16,097 bases of DNA, from the NCBI GenBank assembly GCA_903824455.1, contig CAIJWY010000133.1, positions 1 to 16,097 on the forward strand. The letters run 5' to 3'. Positions within the stretch are counted from its first letter, which is position 1. Every line of letters starts with the position of its first letter. Of the stretch, positions 7,523 through 14,529 are shown piece after piece. Origin of the DNA: an uncultured Micrococcales bacterium. GTDB taxonomy: Bacteria; Actinomycetota; Actinomycetes; Actinomycetales; Microbacteriaceae. Both the position numbers and the translations under genes were made by a program. A model generated the notes under the pieces. The model searched no databases. It saw only the letters and a list, made by a program, of their open reading frames with translations, and was not told the origin of the DNA.

Positions 7523-9019
7523 ATGACCCCAAAGACGACTTTGAAAGCCATCGCGTCGTCATTAGTTTCAGTTTTGGTGGTTCTTTCTCTAGGTTCGCCA
7601 GCCAATGCTGCCAGCTGCGAAGCAACCAGGCCTCTGTCGAGGGCCACAGTTACAAATGATTCACTCGAACAGGGCGGATCGCTTACCCGATATTCGTTTC
7701 AGGCGGGTGAGGGAAATTCGTCACCGTATGAGTCTCGTTTCACTGTCACCAAGTCGAATCTGAACTACACCACGCTTACCCCAACCACCGCCCCTTATCT
7801 TCGCGATCAAAGCCAGCTTTCGCTAGCCCAAGGAGTTTCGGCATTGGTTCACGTGAACGGCGACTTTTTTGATTTCTCTAGCCGCATGCCATACTCGGCA
7901 ATTGCTCGAGGTTCTCAGCTAACTTACTCGCCTCAGGTCAGGTCAAAGGTTATCGGTATTCGATCTGTTACTGCCAGCAGTAAAAGCGGTGTGCTGAAAA
8001 GTTCGATTGTGAAATCCGGCGGCAAGAACTTCACGATCTACGGGCTAAATTTGCCTGTTCTAACCGGCTCAAAAACGATTGCATATAGCTCTACATTTGC
8101 CTCTTCAGTATTGCCAGCTTCTGCCGCTTCGATTCTGGTGGTCAGTGGAAAAGTAAAAACGGTCTATCAGCGAGGTACCACGATCCGACCAAGGTTGGGA
8201 TATGTGTTTTCTGCGGTTGGCTCGGCTGCCACAAATCTAAAAAAGCTTAAAGTTGGTGCTACTTTTTCCTATCGACCCCCGGTGGGCCGAATCCCTCAAC
8301 TTTCGCGCGATTACCTCACCTCGTCTGGAACGATCACGAATTCCGCTGGTACTGTTTTGGCGAGCATTTCGGCTGTCAATTTTTGGTCGCAATCCTATTC
8401 GTCTGGCGCAGTAGTTTTCGATGACAAATTCGACGCAACTCCGCCGAAGGGAGCCGCCACGGTGGTGGTGGCGGCAAACGGCGTGGTCACCAAGGTTTAC
8501 GCAAGTGGATCTTCGCAGTCGATCCCCTCTGGCGGCAAAGTGATTCAGTTCTATGGCACAGCTCAAAACAAGATTTCTGGTTTTGTGGTCGGGTCATCGG
8601 TAACTATCAAACTCGGTTTTACCACCAGCAGCGGAAATAGCTATGAAACGGTGTTCGGTATAGGCGCCACCCTACTTTATCGAGGTGCTGTGGTTGCCCC
8701 TTGCACCGGCAATTCCGATACGGTTCGCCCAAGGACTGGTATCGGTTGGGATGACTACGGCAATGTCTATGTAGCCACCACCACAATGGGCCGCGACTGG
8801 TACGACGGCGGCCAAGGCGGATACCGAGTCGGTGGGTCCACTGTGCACCAGATGGCCGATTGGCTTCGCGCTGTGGGGGCTACTTACGCCGTATCGTTAG
8901 ATGGCGGTGGTTCCACCACGATGCTGGCGAAACTAGCCGGGGATTACCATCGAGTAGATCTTCCCGATGGAGTTTGGATACGTTACATCCCGACCGGCGT
9001 TGCCCTTATTTCTAGATAA
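7523..9019 (+). CDS. Secreted phosphodiester glycosidase (NAGPA/DUF2233) family protein, paralogue 1
   Basis: A 498-residue exported protein. A signal peptide ends near residue 30 (SPANA then ASC). The C-terminal part carries the NAGPA-family core: RPRTGIGWDDYGNVYVATTT (402-421), VGGSTVHQMADWL and LDGGGSTTM (459-467). The matching N-terminal core strand VNGDFF is at 111-116. NAGPA-family enzymes cleave sugar-phosphodiester bonds; the natural substrate of this bacterial branch is unknown to me, and a cell-envelope polymer is only a guess. Between the two core halves is an insert of about 270 residues that includes two copies of a beta module (about 203-252 and 311-366). Cys32 and Cys394 could form a disulfide. 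It precedes its paralogue by 30 bases and is divergent from argG. Confidence 0.82.
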   Translation: MTPKTTLKAIASSLVSVLVVLSLGSPANAASCEATRPLSRATVTNDSLEQGGSLTRYSFQAGEGNSSPYESRFTVTKSNLNYTTLTPTTAPYLRDQSQLSLAQGVSALVHVNGDFFDFSSRMPYSAIARGSQLTYSPQVRSKVIGIRSVTASSKSGVLKSSIVKSGGKNFTIYGLNLPVLTGSKTIAYSSTFASSVLPASAASILVVSGKVKTVYQRGTTIRPRLGYVFSAVGSAATNLKKLKVGATFSYRPPVGRIPQLSRDYLTSSGTITNSAGTVLASISAVNFWSQSYSSGAVVFDDKFDATPPKGAATVVVAANGVVTKVYASGSSQSIPSGGKVIQFYGTAQNKISGFVVGSSVTIKLGFTTSSGNSYETVFGIGATLLYRGAVVAPCTGNSDTVRPRTGIGWDDYGNVYVATTTMGRDWYDGGQGGYRVGGSTVHQMADWLRAVGATYAVSLDGGGSTTMLAKLAGDYHRVDLPDGVWIRYIPTGVALISR

Positions 9020-9036
9020 TACTCAGGTTCGCAACG

Positions 9037-9042
9037 TAAAAT
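9037..9042 (+). promoter_or_regulatory. -10 box TAAAAT for a leaderless transcript
   Basis: TAAAAT is followed by seven bases (tgagcct) and the ATG at 9050, and no ribosome-binding site is present. The second glycosidase paralogue thus seems to have its own promoter within the 30-base gap after the first. Confidence 0.6.
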
Positions 9043-9049
9043 TGAGCCT

Positions 9050-10651
9050 ATGTTTCGCAACCCAAGTCGCCTGAGCGCAATCGCGCTTTTGGCAATATCG
9101 GTTGTTGCCTTCTCCGGTTGCGCCAAAATCCCCAGTGACTCCAATTCGGCTGATCAATATGTGCCGCTCCCACTTGAAATAGACGAAATTGACTCTTCGA
9201 AGCTGGTTCCAACGGAAGACCGTCGAAACTGTTTAAAAACCCCTTCGCTAGAAACTGCTGGGAAGCACTCCGAAACCCCAATGGTGGGTAGCGGAGTTTA
9301 TGGAACCTATGACTGGGCCGCTGGTAAAACCAATGGCGGGCAAATCTGGAAGACCAGGCTTTCCTACTCTCACTCAAATCTCGCTCAAGTGCGGATTGCG
9401 CCAACCTTCACCAAAATTGGAAACGTTGGAAATCAGGCCAAACTTGCCAAAAAAGTAAACGCGATTGCTTACGTGAACGGCGACTTTTTCCACCTTCGCG
9501 GAACCAACCTTCTCTACAGCGCCATGGTTGAAGAGAATGATTTCGTTTACTCACCGGTTGAACCTTCGCCTATCGTTGGCGTGGTTGAGACTGCTGCAAA
9601 CGAACACACTGGGCTCCAGGGAATTTCTCACATTTCTTCGAATGGAAAGAAGATTCTCACCCAGGGATTGAACCTACAGTTTCTTGAACCAAATAGCATC
9701 GGTGCCTATAACAGTTACAAAACCAATGTCGGTCTTCCAAGTATTTCCTACGTAGTAACCGTTTCTGACGGGGTGGTAACCAGCAGTAAGAGCACCACCG
9801 ACTTCAAGCCGCCAACAAACCCTGGTGACTACGTTTTTGTTGCTGCCGGCAGTGCTGCTGAAAGGCTAAGCGTGTTAAAGGTTGGCGATTCGATTGAATA
9901 CGTGAAGCCGGTAAAGGCCAAAACCACTAAGTTTCTTCGCACCGAGATTTCACCTTCGGGAACCGTCACCCTACCAAACGGAAAATCCTTTTCCATTCGT
10001 GCCATCAATGACCGAACCGCCAACATAACGGTGGGTGCTGTTTTATTCACGTCGAAGCTATATCCAACCACGTCGAAACTTTCGGCAACCGTGGTAACAG
10101 ATCTCGACGGGGTAATTACCAAGATTTACAAAAATGGAAAGTCTTTAAGGGTTGGTTCGAAAGAGAAAGTGCTTCAGGTTGGCTTTAGGTCGGCCGATTT
10201 AGTTCGAGGTCTAAAAGTTGGATCCAAACTACAAATCGACAATTCCTATCAAATCAAAAAAGACCTGCCGCTCTACTCGGCCTTTGGTAATCGCGAAAAT
10301 CTAATCATCAACAGCGTGGTTACGGCTCAGTGCTCGCCGAGTCACGAAGACATTCGGCCACGCAATGCAATCGGCTGGAATGAAAACGGCGATGTTTGGT
10401 TTGCCACCACCACCATGGGGGTGCGAAATTCAGCCGATGTGTTTAACCGATTCCGTCTAGGTGGTTCAACAGTTCACCAGTTAGCCAAATGGCTAAAGGA
10501 AATGGGTGCCACTCAAGCGATCATGCTCGACGGTGGTGGCTCAACCACAATGTATGTTCAGACCCCGGAAGCCAAATACAAGCGCGTCGACCTACCACCT
10601 AGCGAATGGGTTCGCACGGTTCCGCAAGGAATCACCATGCTTCACCGCTAA
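9050..10651 (+). CDS. Lipoprotein phosphodiester glycosidase (NAGPA/DUF2233) family protein, paralogue 2
   Basis: A 533-residue paralogue of the preceding gene product. The N-terminus is a lipoprotein signal with Cys24 in VVAFSGC, so the mature protein should be lipid-anchored on the outer face of the membrane. The core motifs recur: YVNGDFF (141-147), IRPRNAIGWNENGDVWFATT (435-454), LGGSTVHQLAKWL and LDGGGSTTM (493-501). The large insert with two beta modules (about 232-286 and 343-398) and the cysteine pair, here Cys61 and Cys428, are also present. Enzymatic function is inferred from family only. It ends with TAA overlapping the stop of the convergent aldo/keto reductase gene by four bases. 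Confidence 0.82.
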   Translation: MFRNPSRLSAIALLAISVVAFSGCAKIPSDSNSADQYVPLPLEIDEIDSSKLVPTEDRRNCLKTPSLETAGKHSETPMVGSGVYGTYDWAAGKTNGGQIWKTRLSYSHSNLAQVRIAPTFTKIGNVGNQAKLAKKVNAIAYVNGDFFHLRGTNLLYSAMVEENDFVYSPVEPSPIVGVVETAANEHTGLQGISHISSNGKKILTQGLNLQFLEPNSIGAYNSYKTNVGLPSISYVVTVSDGVVTSSKSTTDFKPPTNPGDYVFVAAGSAAERLSVLKVGDSIEYVKPVKAKTTKFLRTEISPSGTVTLPNGKSFSIRAINDRTANITVGAVLFTSKLYPTTSKLSATVVTDLDGVITKIYKNGKSLRVGSKEKVLQVGFRSADLVRGLKVGSKLQIDNSYQIKKDLPLYSAFGNRENLIINSVVTAQCSPSHEDIRPRNAIGWNENGDVWFATTTMGVRNSADVFNRFRLGGSTVHQLAKWLKEMGATQAIMLDGGGSTTMYVQTPEAKYKRVDLPPSEWVRTVPQGITMLHR

Positions 10652-11646
10652 CCGAGCCCGTGAATCGCTAACGGTTCAATTGCATGAAGTTCGCTCTGAG
10701 TCAAAGTTGGCGAATCCAAGGCTGCCAAGTTGGATTCCAACTGAGCTACCGAACTGGCCCCAATCAGGGCCGAAGAAACGATTCCCTTGCGCAACACCCA
10801 ACTCAGCGCCAACTGAGAAAGGGTTTGACCTCGAGCGGCAGCCAGTTCATTCAAAGCCAATGCTGCAGTCAGGTACTTTTCACTAACCTGATTTTCTTTT
10901 AGGAAGACCGCTTTAGAAGCTCTTGATCCTTCCGGAATCCCCTTGAAGTAGCGATCGGTTAGCAGACCTTGAGCCAGTGGGCTAAACACAATCGCTCCAA
11001 CATTGATGCGTTCCAGTTCGGTAAGCAGACCGTTCTCTGGCGTGCGATCAAACATCGAATAGCGTGGCTGATGGATGGTTAGCGGAACGCCTAAACCGTC
11101 CAAGATTTCTTTGGCACGGGCGGTGTCGGCAGGGGAGTAACTAGAAATTCCAACGTAGAGCGCCTTGCCGTCGTGCACGGCCTTGGCCAGCGCTCCCATG
11201 GTTTCCTCGAGCGGGGTATTTGGGTCGAATCGATGTGAGTAGAAAATGTCGACGTATTCAAGTCCCATTCGCTTCAGGCTCTGATCCAGCGAAGCGGTTA
11301 GGTATTTGCGTGAACCCCATTCACCAAAAGGCCCAGGCCACATGTCGTAACCAGCCTTCGACGAAATGATCAGTTCGTCGCGGTATTTCGCTAACCCGTC
11401 GCGAAGGTGTTGACCGAAGTTCTCCTCGGCGCTGCCCGGAATCGGCCCGTAGTTATTGGCCAGATCGAAGTGGAAAACACCAAGATCGAACGCCCGGTGC
11501 AAAATCGCTTTCTGGTTCGCGAAATCGTCGACCGACCCAAAGTTGTGCCAAAGACCCAGTGAAATTTCGGGCAAAATCAGCCCGCTGTGTCCAACTCGTC
11601 TGGTTTTGATGTTGTCATAGCGGCTCTGGCTGGCTTCGTAACTCAT
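10648..11646 (-). CDS. Aldo/keto reductase, YghZ/KCNAB-like
   Basis: A 332-residue cytoplasmic NADPH-dependent oxidoreductase. It closely follows E. coli YghZ (reported to reduce L-glyceraldehyde 3-phosphate and detoxify aldehydes): SLGLWHNFG, HFDLANNYGPIPGSAEENFG, SSKAGYDMWPGPFG, SRKYLTASLDQSLKRMGLEY and YVGISSYSP. The catalytic tetrad is present as Asp61, Tyr66, Lys97 and His138. The start at ATG 11646 is set by a TAGAGT box ending 6 bases upstream, so the mRNA is probably leaderless. It shares a 22-base divergent promoter with msrA, which suggests coupled expression in a stress response. At its 3' end it overlaps the lipoprotein glycosidase gene by CTAA. Confidence 0.93.
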   Translation of the reverse strand: MSYEASQSRYDNIKTRRVGHSGLILPEISLGLWHNFGSVDDFANQKAILHRAFDLGVFHFDLANNYGPIPGSAEENFGQHLRDGLAKYRDELIISSKAGYDMWPGPFGEWGSRKYLTASLDQSLKRMGLEYVDIFYSHRFDPNTPLEETMGALAKAVHDGKALYVGISSYSPADTARAKEILDGLGVPLTIHQPRYSMFDRTPENGLLTELERINVGAIVFSPLAQGLLTDRYFKGIPEGSRASKAVFLKENQVSEKYLTAALALNELAAARGQTLSQLALSWVLRKGIVSSALIGASSVAQLESNLAALDSPTLTQSELHAIEPLAIHGLG

Positions 11647-11652
11647 GCTCTC

Positions 11653-11662
11653 ACTCTAGGCT
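11653..11662. promoter_or_regulatory. Symmetric bidirectional promoter between the aldo/keto reductase gene and msrA
   Basis: The ten bases ACTCTAGGCT carry two -10 hexamers that share the central TA: TAGAGT on minus (11658-11653) and TAGGCT on plus (11657-11662). Each is followed by exactly six bases and an ATG (11646 minus, 11669 plus). The arrangement is centred on 11657.5, the middle of the 22-base spacer, inside the palindrome CTCTAG-G-CTAGAG (11654-11666). Confidence 0.7.
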
Positions 11663-11668
11663 AGAGAC

Positions 11669-12190
11669 ATGAAGAGTTTCGTTTTGGCCGGTGGCTGTTT
11701 CTGGTGTTTAGACAGCGCATACATGCAGATCAAGAGCGTTTCCGACGTGGTTTGCGGTTACATGGGTGGCGAAAGCCAAAACCCTAGTTACGAGGCGGTC
11801 TGCACCGGCACCACCAATCACGCCGAGGTTGCCGAAGTCTTTTTTAACGAGGACGAAATCTCGAGCGAAATCATTCTCGACATCTTCTTCACCCTCCACG
11901 ACCCGAGGCAACTAAACCGCCAGGGTAACGACATCGGAACACAATACCGTTCTGAAATGTTCTATCGCAACGAGGGGGAGAGGCAACAGTTTGAAGCCGC
12001 CCTTGAGCGAGCCAAAGACATCTGGGATGGCGAGATCGTGACCGCGATAAACCCAGCCGAAACCTTCTGGACGGCCGAGGAGTATCACCAAGACTTCTTT
12101 GACAAAAACCCGAACCAGGGCTATTGCAACGCTGTTGTGGCGCCGAAAATGGCTAAGGTTCGCGAAAAGTTTCGCCAGTTTTCGAAGTAG
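11669..12190 (+). CDS. msrA: Peptide methionine sulfoxide reductase A
   Basis: A 173-residue enzyme reducing the S-epimer of methionine sulfoxide in proteins, with thioredoxin as usual donor. The GGCFWC motif gives catalytic Cys10 (and Cys13). The family blocks NHAEV (50-54), HDPRQLNRQGNDIGTQYRS (77-95) and EEYHQDF (137-143) are intact. Cys153 in YCNAVVAPK is a plausible resolving cysteine. The length is at the short end of the family, with no extra domain or MsrB fusion. The ATG is set by TAGGCT six bases upstream and there is no ribosome-binding site. It is divergent from the aldo/keto reductase gene, and ssb follows 95 bases downstream. Confidence 0.96.
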   Translation: MKSFVLAGGCFWCLDSAYMQIKSVSDVVCGYMGGESQNPSYEAVCTGTTNHAEVAEVFFNEDEISSEIILDIFFTLHDPRQLNRQGNDIGTQYRSEMFYRNEGERQQFEAALERAKDIWDGEIVTAINPAETFWTAEEYHQDFFDKNPNQGYCNAVVAPKMAKVREKFRQFSK

Positions 12191-12285
12191 TTTTCCACAG
12201 CTTTAAAGTCGCTCGTTTTTGAGTTTGATTTCGTTCCAAAATTCCTTTCAGGCAGCTAAACCAGGCTCGCCACAAGGAAGGAAAA

Positions 12286-12735
12286 ATGTCAGAACTCGTT
12301 ACCGTGGCAGGCCTAGTTGCCACCACACCCCGCCACCTCGTTACCCAGGATGGTCTCCCGATTACGTCTTTTCGTATCGCGGCATCTCACCGCAAATTCG
12401 ATCGCAACCTAAACAAGTGGGTCGATGGCGAAACCAACTGGTTTACTGTCACCGCTTTTCGCCAGCTAGCAATCAACACCGCCGGCTCAGTTTCAAAAGG
12501 TGAGCGCGTGCTGGTTACCGGCAAACTTCGCGTTCGCGACTGGGATAACGGCGAACGCGCCGGAACCTCGGTTGAGATCGAAGCCGATTCACTAGGGCAC
12601 GATCTTTGCTGGGGTAATGCCGCATTCACCAGAACTGTGCTGGTTCGCGAAACCGCCGATCTGCCCGAGCCATCGGAGGATGAAAGTCCCGAAACCGAAG
12701 AAGCGGAAGAAAAAGAACTAGCTCTCGCCAAATAA
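12286..12735 (+). CDS. ssb: Single-stranded DNA-binding protein, SsbB-like paralogue lacking the acidic tip
   Basis: A 149-residue protein with an N-terminal OB fold (about residues 3-105): VTVAGLVATTP, FRIAASHRKFDR, NWFTVTAF and KGERVLVTGKLRVRDW are typical SSB strands. The tail (about 122-149) is acidic but ends in EKELALAK. It lacks the DDDIPF-type tip that recruits partner proteins in replication SSBs, so this is probably a secondary paralogue for recombination, repair or DNA uptake rather than the main SSB. The start is supported by AAGGAAGG at 12274-12281, four bases before the ATG; this is one of the few genes here with a clear ribosome-binding site. A hairpin follows three bases after the stop. 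Confidence 0.88.
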   Translation: MSELVTVAGLVATTPRHLVTQDGLPITSFRIAASHRKFDRNLNKWVDGETNWFTVTAFRQLAINTAGSVSKGERVLVTGKLRVRDWDNGERAGTSVEIEADSLGHDLCWGNAAFTRTVLVRETADLPEPSEDESPETEEAEEKELALAK

Positions 12736-12738
12736 GCC

Positions 12739-12772
12739 CCAGACACCCGACCTCCCCCTAGAAGGTGTCTGG
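12739..12772 (+). terminator. Terminator-like hairpin after ssb
   Basis: CCAGACACC (12739-12747) is the perfect reverse complement of GGTGTCTGG (12764-12772), with a 16-base loop. It begins right after the ssb stop codon. There is no U tract, so termination may be partial. Confidence 0.55.
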
Positions 12773-12775
12773 CCG

Positions 12776-12842
12776 ATGCCCTCTGCCGAAGACTGACGCA
12801 GGATAAACTTATCCAAAGCAAACATTTATCGGCAGAGGGCAT
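12776..12842 (+). repeat. 14-base perfect inverted repeat covering the ettA ribosome-binding site
   Basis: ATGCCCTCTGCCGA (12776-12789) is the exact reverse complement of TCGGCAGAGGGCAT (12829-12842), across a 39-base loop. The right arm includes AGAGGG, the likely ribosome-binding site of ettA, so mRNA starting upstream could fold and hide it. The loop contains the smaller palindrome at 12801-12814, almost concentric. Confidence 0.75.
12801..12814 (+). promoter_or_regulatory. Palindromic candidate -10 region for ettA
   Basis: GGATAA-AC-TTATCC is a 6-2-6 inverted repeat containing TAAACT (12804-12809) on plus and TAAGTT (12811-12806) on minus. Transcription from TAAACT would begin near 12816, downstream of the left arm of the flanking inverted repeat, with a leader of about 31 bases. 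No clear -35 is seen. An operator is the alternative reading. Confidence 0.4.
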
Positions 12843-12846
12843 TTTC

Positions 12847-14529
12847 ATGGCTGAATTCATTTACCAGATGATCAAGACGCGTAAGGCGCACGGCGAGAAA
12901 GTTATTCTCGACGACGTTACGCTCGCGTTCATCCCCGGAGCCAAAATTGGTGTCGTTGGCCCAAACGGCGCCGGTAAGTCAACCGTTCTCAAAATCATGG
13001 CTGGCTTAGAACAGCCAAGCAATGGTGAAGCTCGCCTCAGCCCTGACTACACAGTTGGCATGCTCATGCAGGAGCCGCCACTTGATGAAACTCTTACCGT
13101 TCTTGGAAACGTTGAACTTGCGGTGAAAGCCACCAAAGACAAGCTCAAGCGTTTTAACGAAATCTCCGAGGCAATGGCCGACCCAAACGCCGACTTCGAC
13201 ACCCTGCTCGAAGAAATGGGAAAACTTCAAGAACAGATCGACCACGTTGATGGCTGGGACCTAGATAACCAACTCGAACAAGCCATGGACGCACTTCGCT
13301 GCCCTCCAGGTGACACCGCGGTTACCCACCTTTCCGGAGGTGAGCGTCGTCGCGTTGCACTCTGCAAGCTACTGCTTGAAAAGCCAGACCTACTGCTTCT
13401 CGACGAACCAACCAACCACCTCGACGCCGAGTCGGTACTTTGGCTCGAGCAGCACCTCGCCAAATACCCTGGCGCAGTACTAGCCGTTACCCACGATAGG
13501 TACTTCCTCGACAACGTTGCCGAATGGATTTTGGAACTCGACCGCGGTCGCGCCTACCCTTACGAGGGAAACTACTCCACCTACCTTGAGAAGAAGCGCG
13601 AACGCCTCGAAGTTGCCGGCAAGAAAGACGCCAAGCTCGCCAAGCGCCTAGGCGACGAACTCGACTGGGTCAGATCTAGCCCGAAAGCCCGCCAGACCAA
13701 GTCGAAGGCCCGTCTTGCTCGCTATGAAGAAATGGCAGCCGAAGCCGATCGCACCAGAAAACTCGACTTCGAAGAAATCCAGATTCCACCAGGTCCTCGC
13801 CTAGGAAACGTGGTAATCGAAGCCAAGAACCTGAAGAAGGGTTTCGACGGTCGTTCTCTCATCGACGGCCTAACCTTCTCGCTTCCCCGCAACGGAATCG
13901 TTGGCGTGATTGGTCCGAACGGTGTTGGAAAATCGACTCTGTTCAAGACCATCGTCGGTTTGGAAAAAGCCGATGGCGGAGAACTCAAGATCGGTGAAAC
14001 CGTAAAGATTTCCTACGTCGACCAAAACCGCGGCGGCATCGACCCAAATAAGTCACTTTGGGAAGTTGTTTCCGACGGCCTTGATTACATGCAGGTTGGA
14101 AACGTGGAAATGCCTTCGCGCGCCTACGTGGCTGCCTTCGGCTTCAAAGGACCAGACCAACAAAAGCCAGCCGGAATTCTTTCCGGTGGTGAACGTAACC
14201 GCCTGAACCTAGCGCTCACTCTCAAAGAGGGAGGAAACGTTCTGCTACTCGACGAACCTACCAATGACCTCGACGTGGAAACCCTTGGAAGCCTTGAGAA
14301 CGCACTGCTCGAGTTCCCTGGTTGCGCTGTGGTCATCACCCACGATCGCTGGTTCCTCGACCGCGTTGCCACCCACATCCTCGCCTACGAAGGCAACGAC
14401 GATAAGCCTGATCAGTGGTACTGGTTCGAAGGTAACTTCCAGTCTTACGAAGAAAACAAGGTTGAGCGCCTAGGTGCTGAAGCGGCTAAGCCTCACCGCT
14501 CCACCTACCGCCGCCTAACTCGCGACTAA
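12847..14529 (+). CDS. ettA: ABC-F ATPase, energy-dependent translational throttle protein EttA
   Basis: A 560-residue cytoplasmic twin-ATPase of the ABC-F family; EttA binds the ribosomal E site and tunes the first elongation step to the ATP/ADP ratio. Domain 1 has Walker A GPNGAGKST (38-46), signature LSGGE (162-166) and Walker B LLLLDEPTNHLD (182-193). Its long arm insertion is at about residues 95-140. An inter-domain linker rich in Lys and Arg runs at about 245-305. Domain 2 has GPNGVGKST (356-364), LSGGE (445-449) and LLLDEPTNDLD (466-476). There is no membrane domain. The near-standard length and the SSPKARQTKSKARLARYEEM linker point to EttA rather than a drug-resistance ABC-F. AGAGGG lies seven bases before the ATG. 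The 3' end overlaps the thioesterase gene by CTAA. Confidence 0.95.
   Translation: MAEFIYQMIKTRKAHGEKVILDDVTLAFIPGAKIGVVGPNGAGKSTVLKIMAGLEQPSNGEARLSPDYTVGMLMQEPPLDETLTVLGNVELAVKATKDKLKRFNEISEAMADPNADFDTLLEEMGKLQEQIDHVDGWDLDNQLEQAMDALRCPPGDTAVTHLSGGERRRVALCKLLLEKPDLLLLDEPTNHLDAESVLWLEQHLAKYPGAVLAVTHDRYFLDNVAEWILELDRGRAYPYEGNYSTYLEKKRERLEVAGKKDAKLAKRLGDELDWVRSSPKARQTKSKARLARYEEMAAEADRTRKLDFEEIQIPPGPRLGNVVIEAKNLKKGFDGRSLIDGLTFSLPRNGIVGVIGPNGVGKSTLFKTIVGLEKADGGELKIGETVKISYVDQNRGGIDPNKSLWEVVSDGLDYMQVGNVEMPSRAYVAAFGFKGPDQQKPAGILSGGERNRLNLALTLKEGGNVLLLDEPTNDLDVETLGSLENALLEFPGCAVVITHDRWFLDRVATHILAYEGNDDKPDQWYWFEGNFQSYEENKVERLGAEAAKPHRSTYRRLTRD

Noticed and set aside
12191..12199. TTTTCCACA, one mismatch from the DnaA box TTATCCACA, between msrA and ssb
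   Set aside because: It is a single imperfect copy with no cluster, A/T-rich unwinding region or neighbouring dnaA/dnaN, so there is no support for an origin or DnaA control.
12387..12860. 157-residue frame on the minus strand over ssb
   Set aside because: It lies antisense to a strongly recognised SSB. Its Ser/Arg-rich composition is typical of a shadow frame, and it has no start signals.
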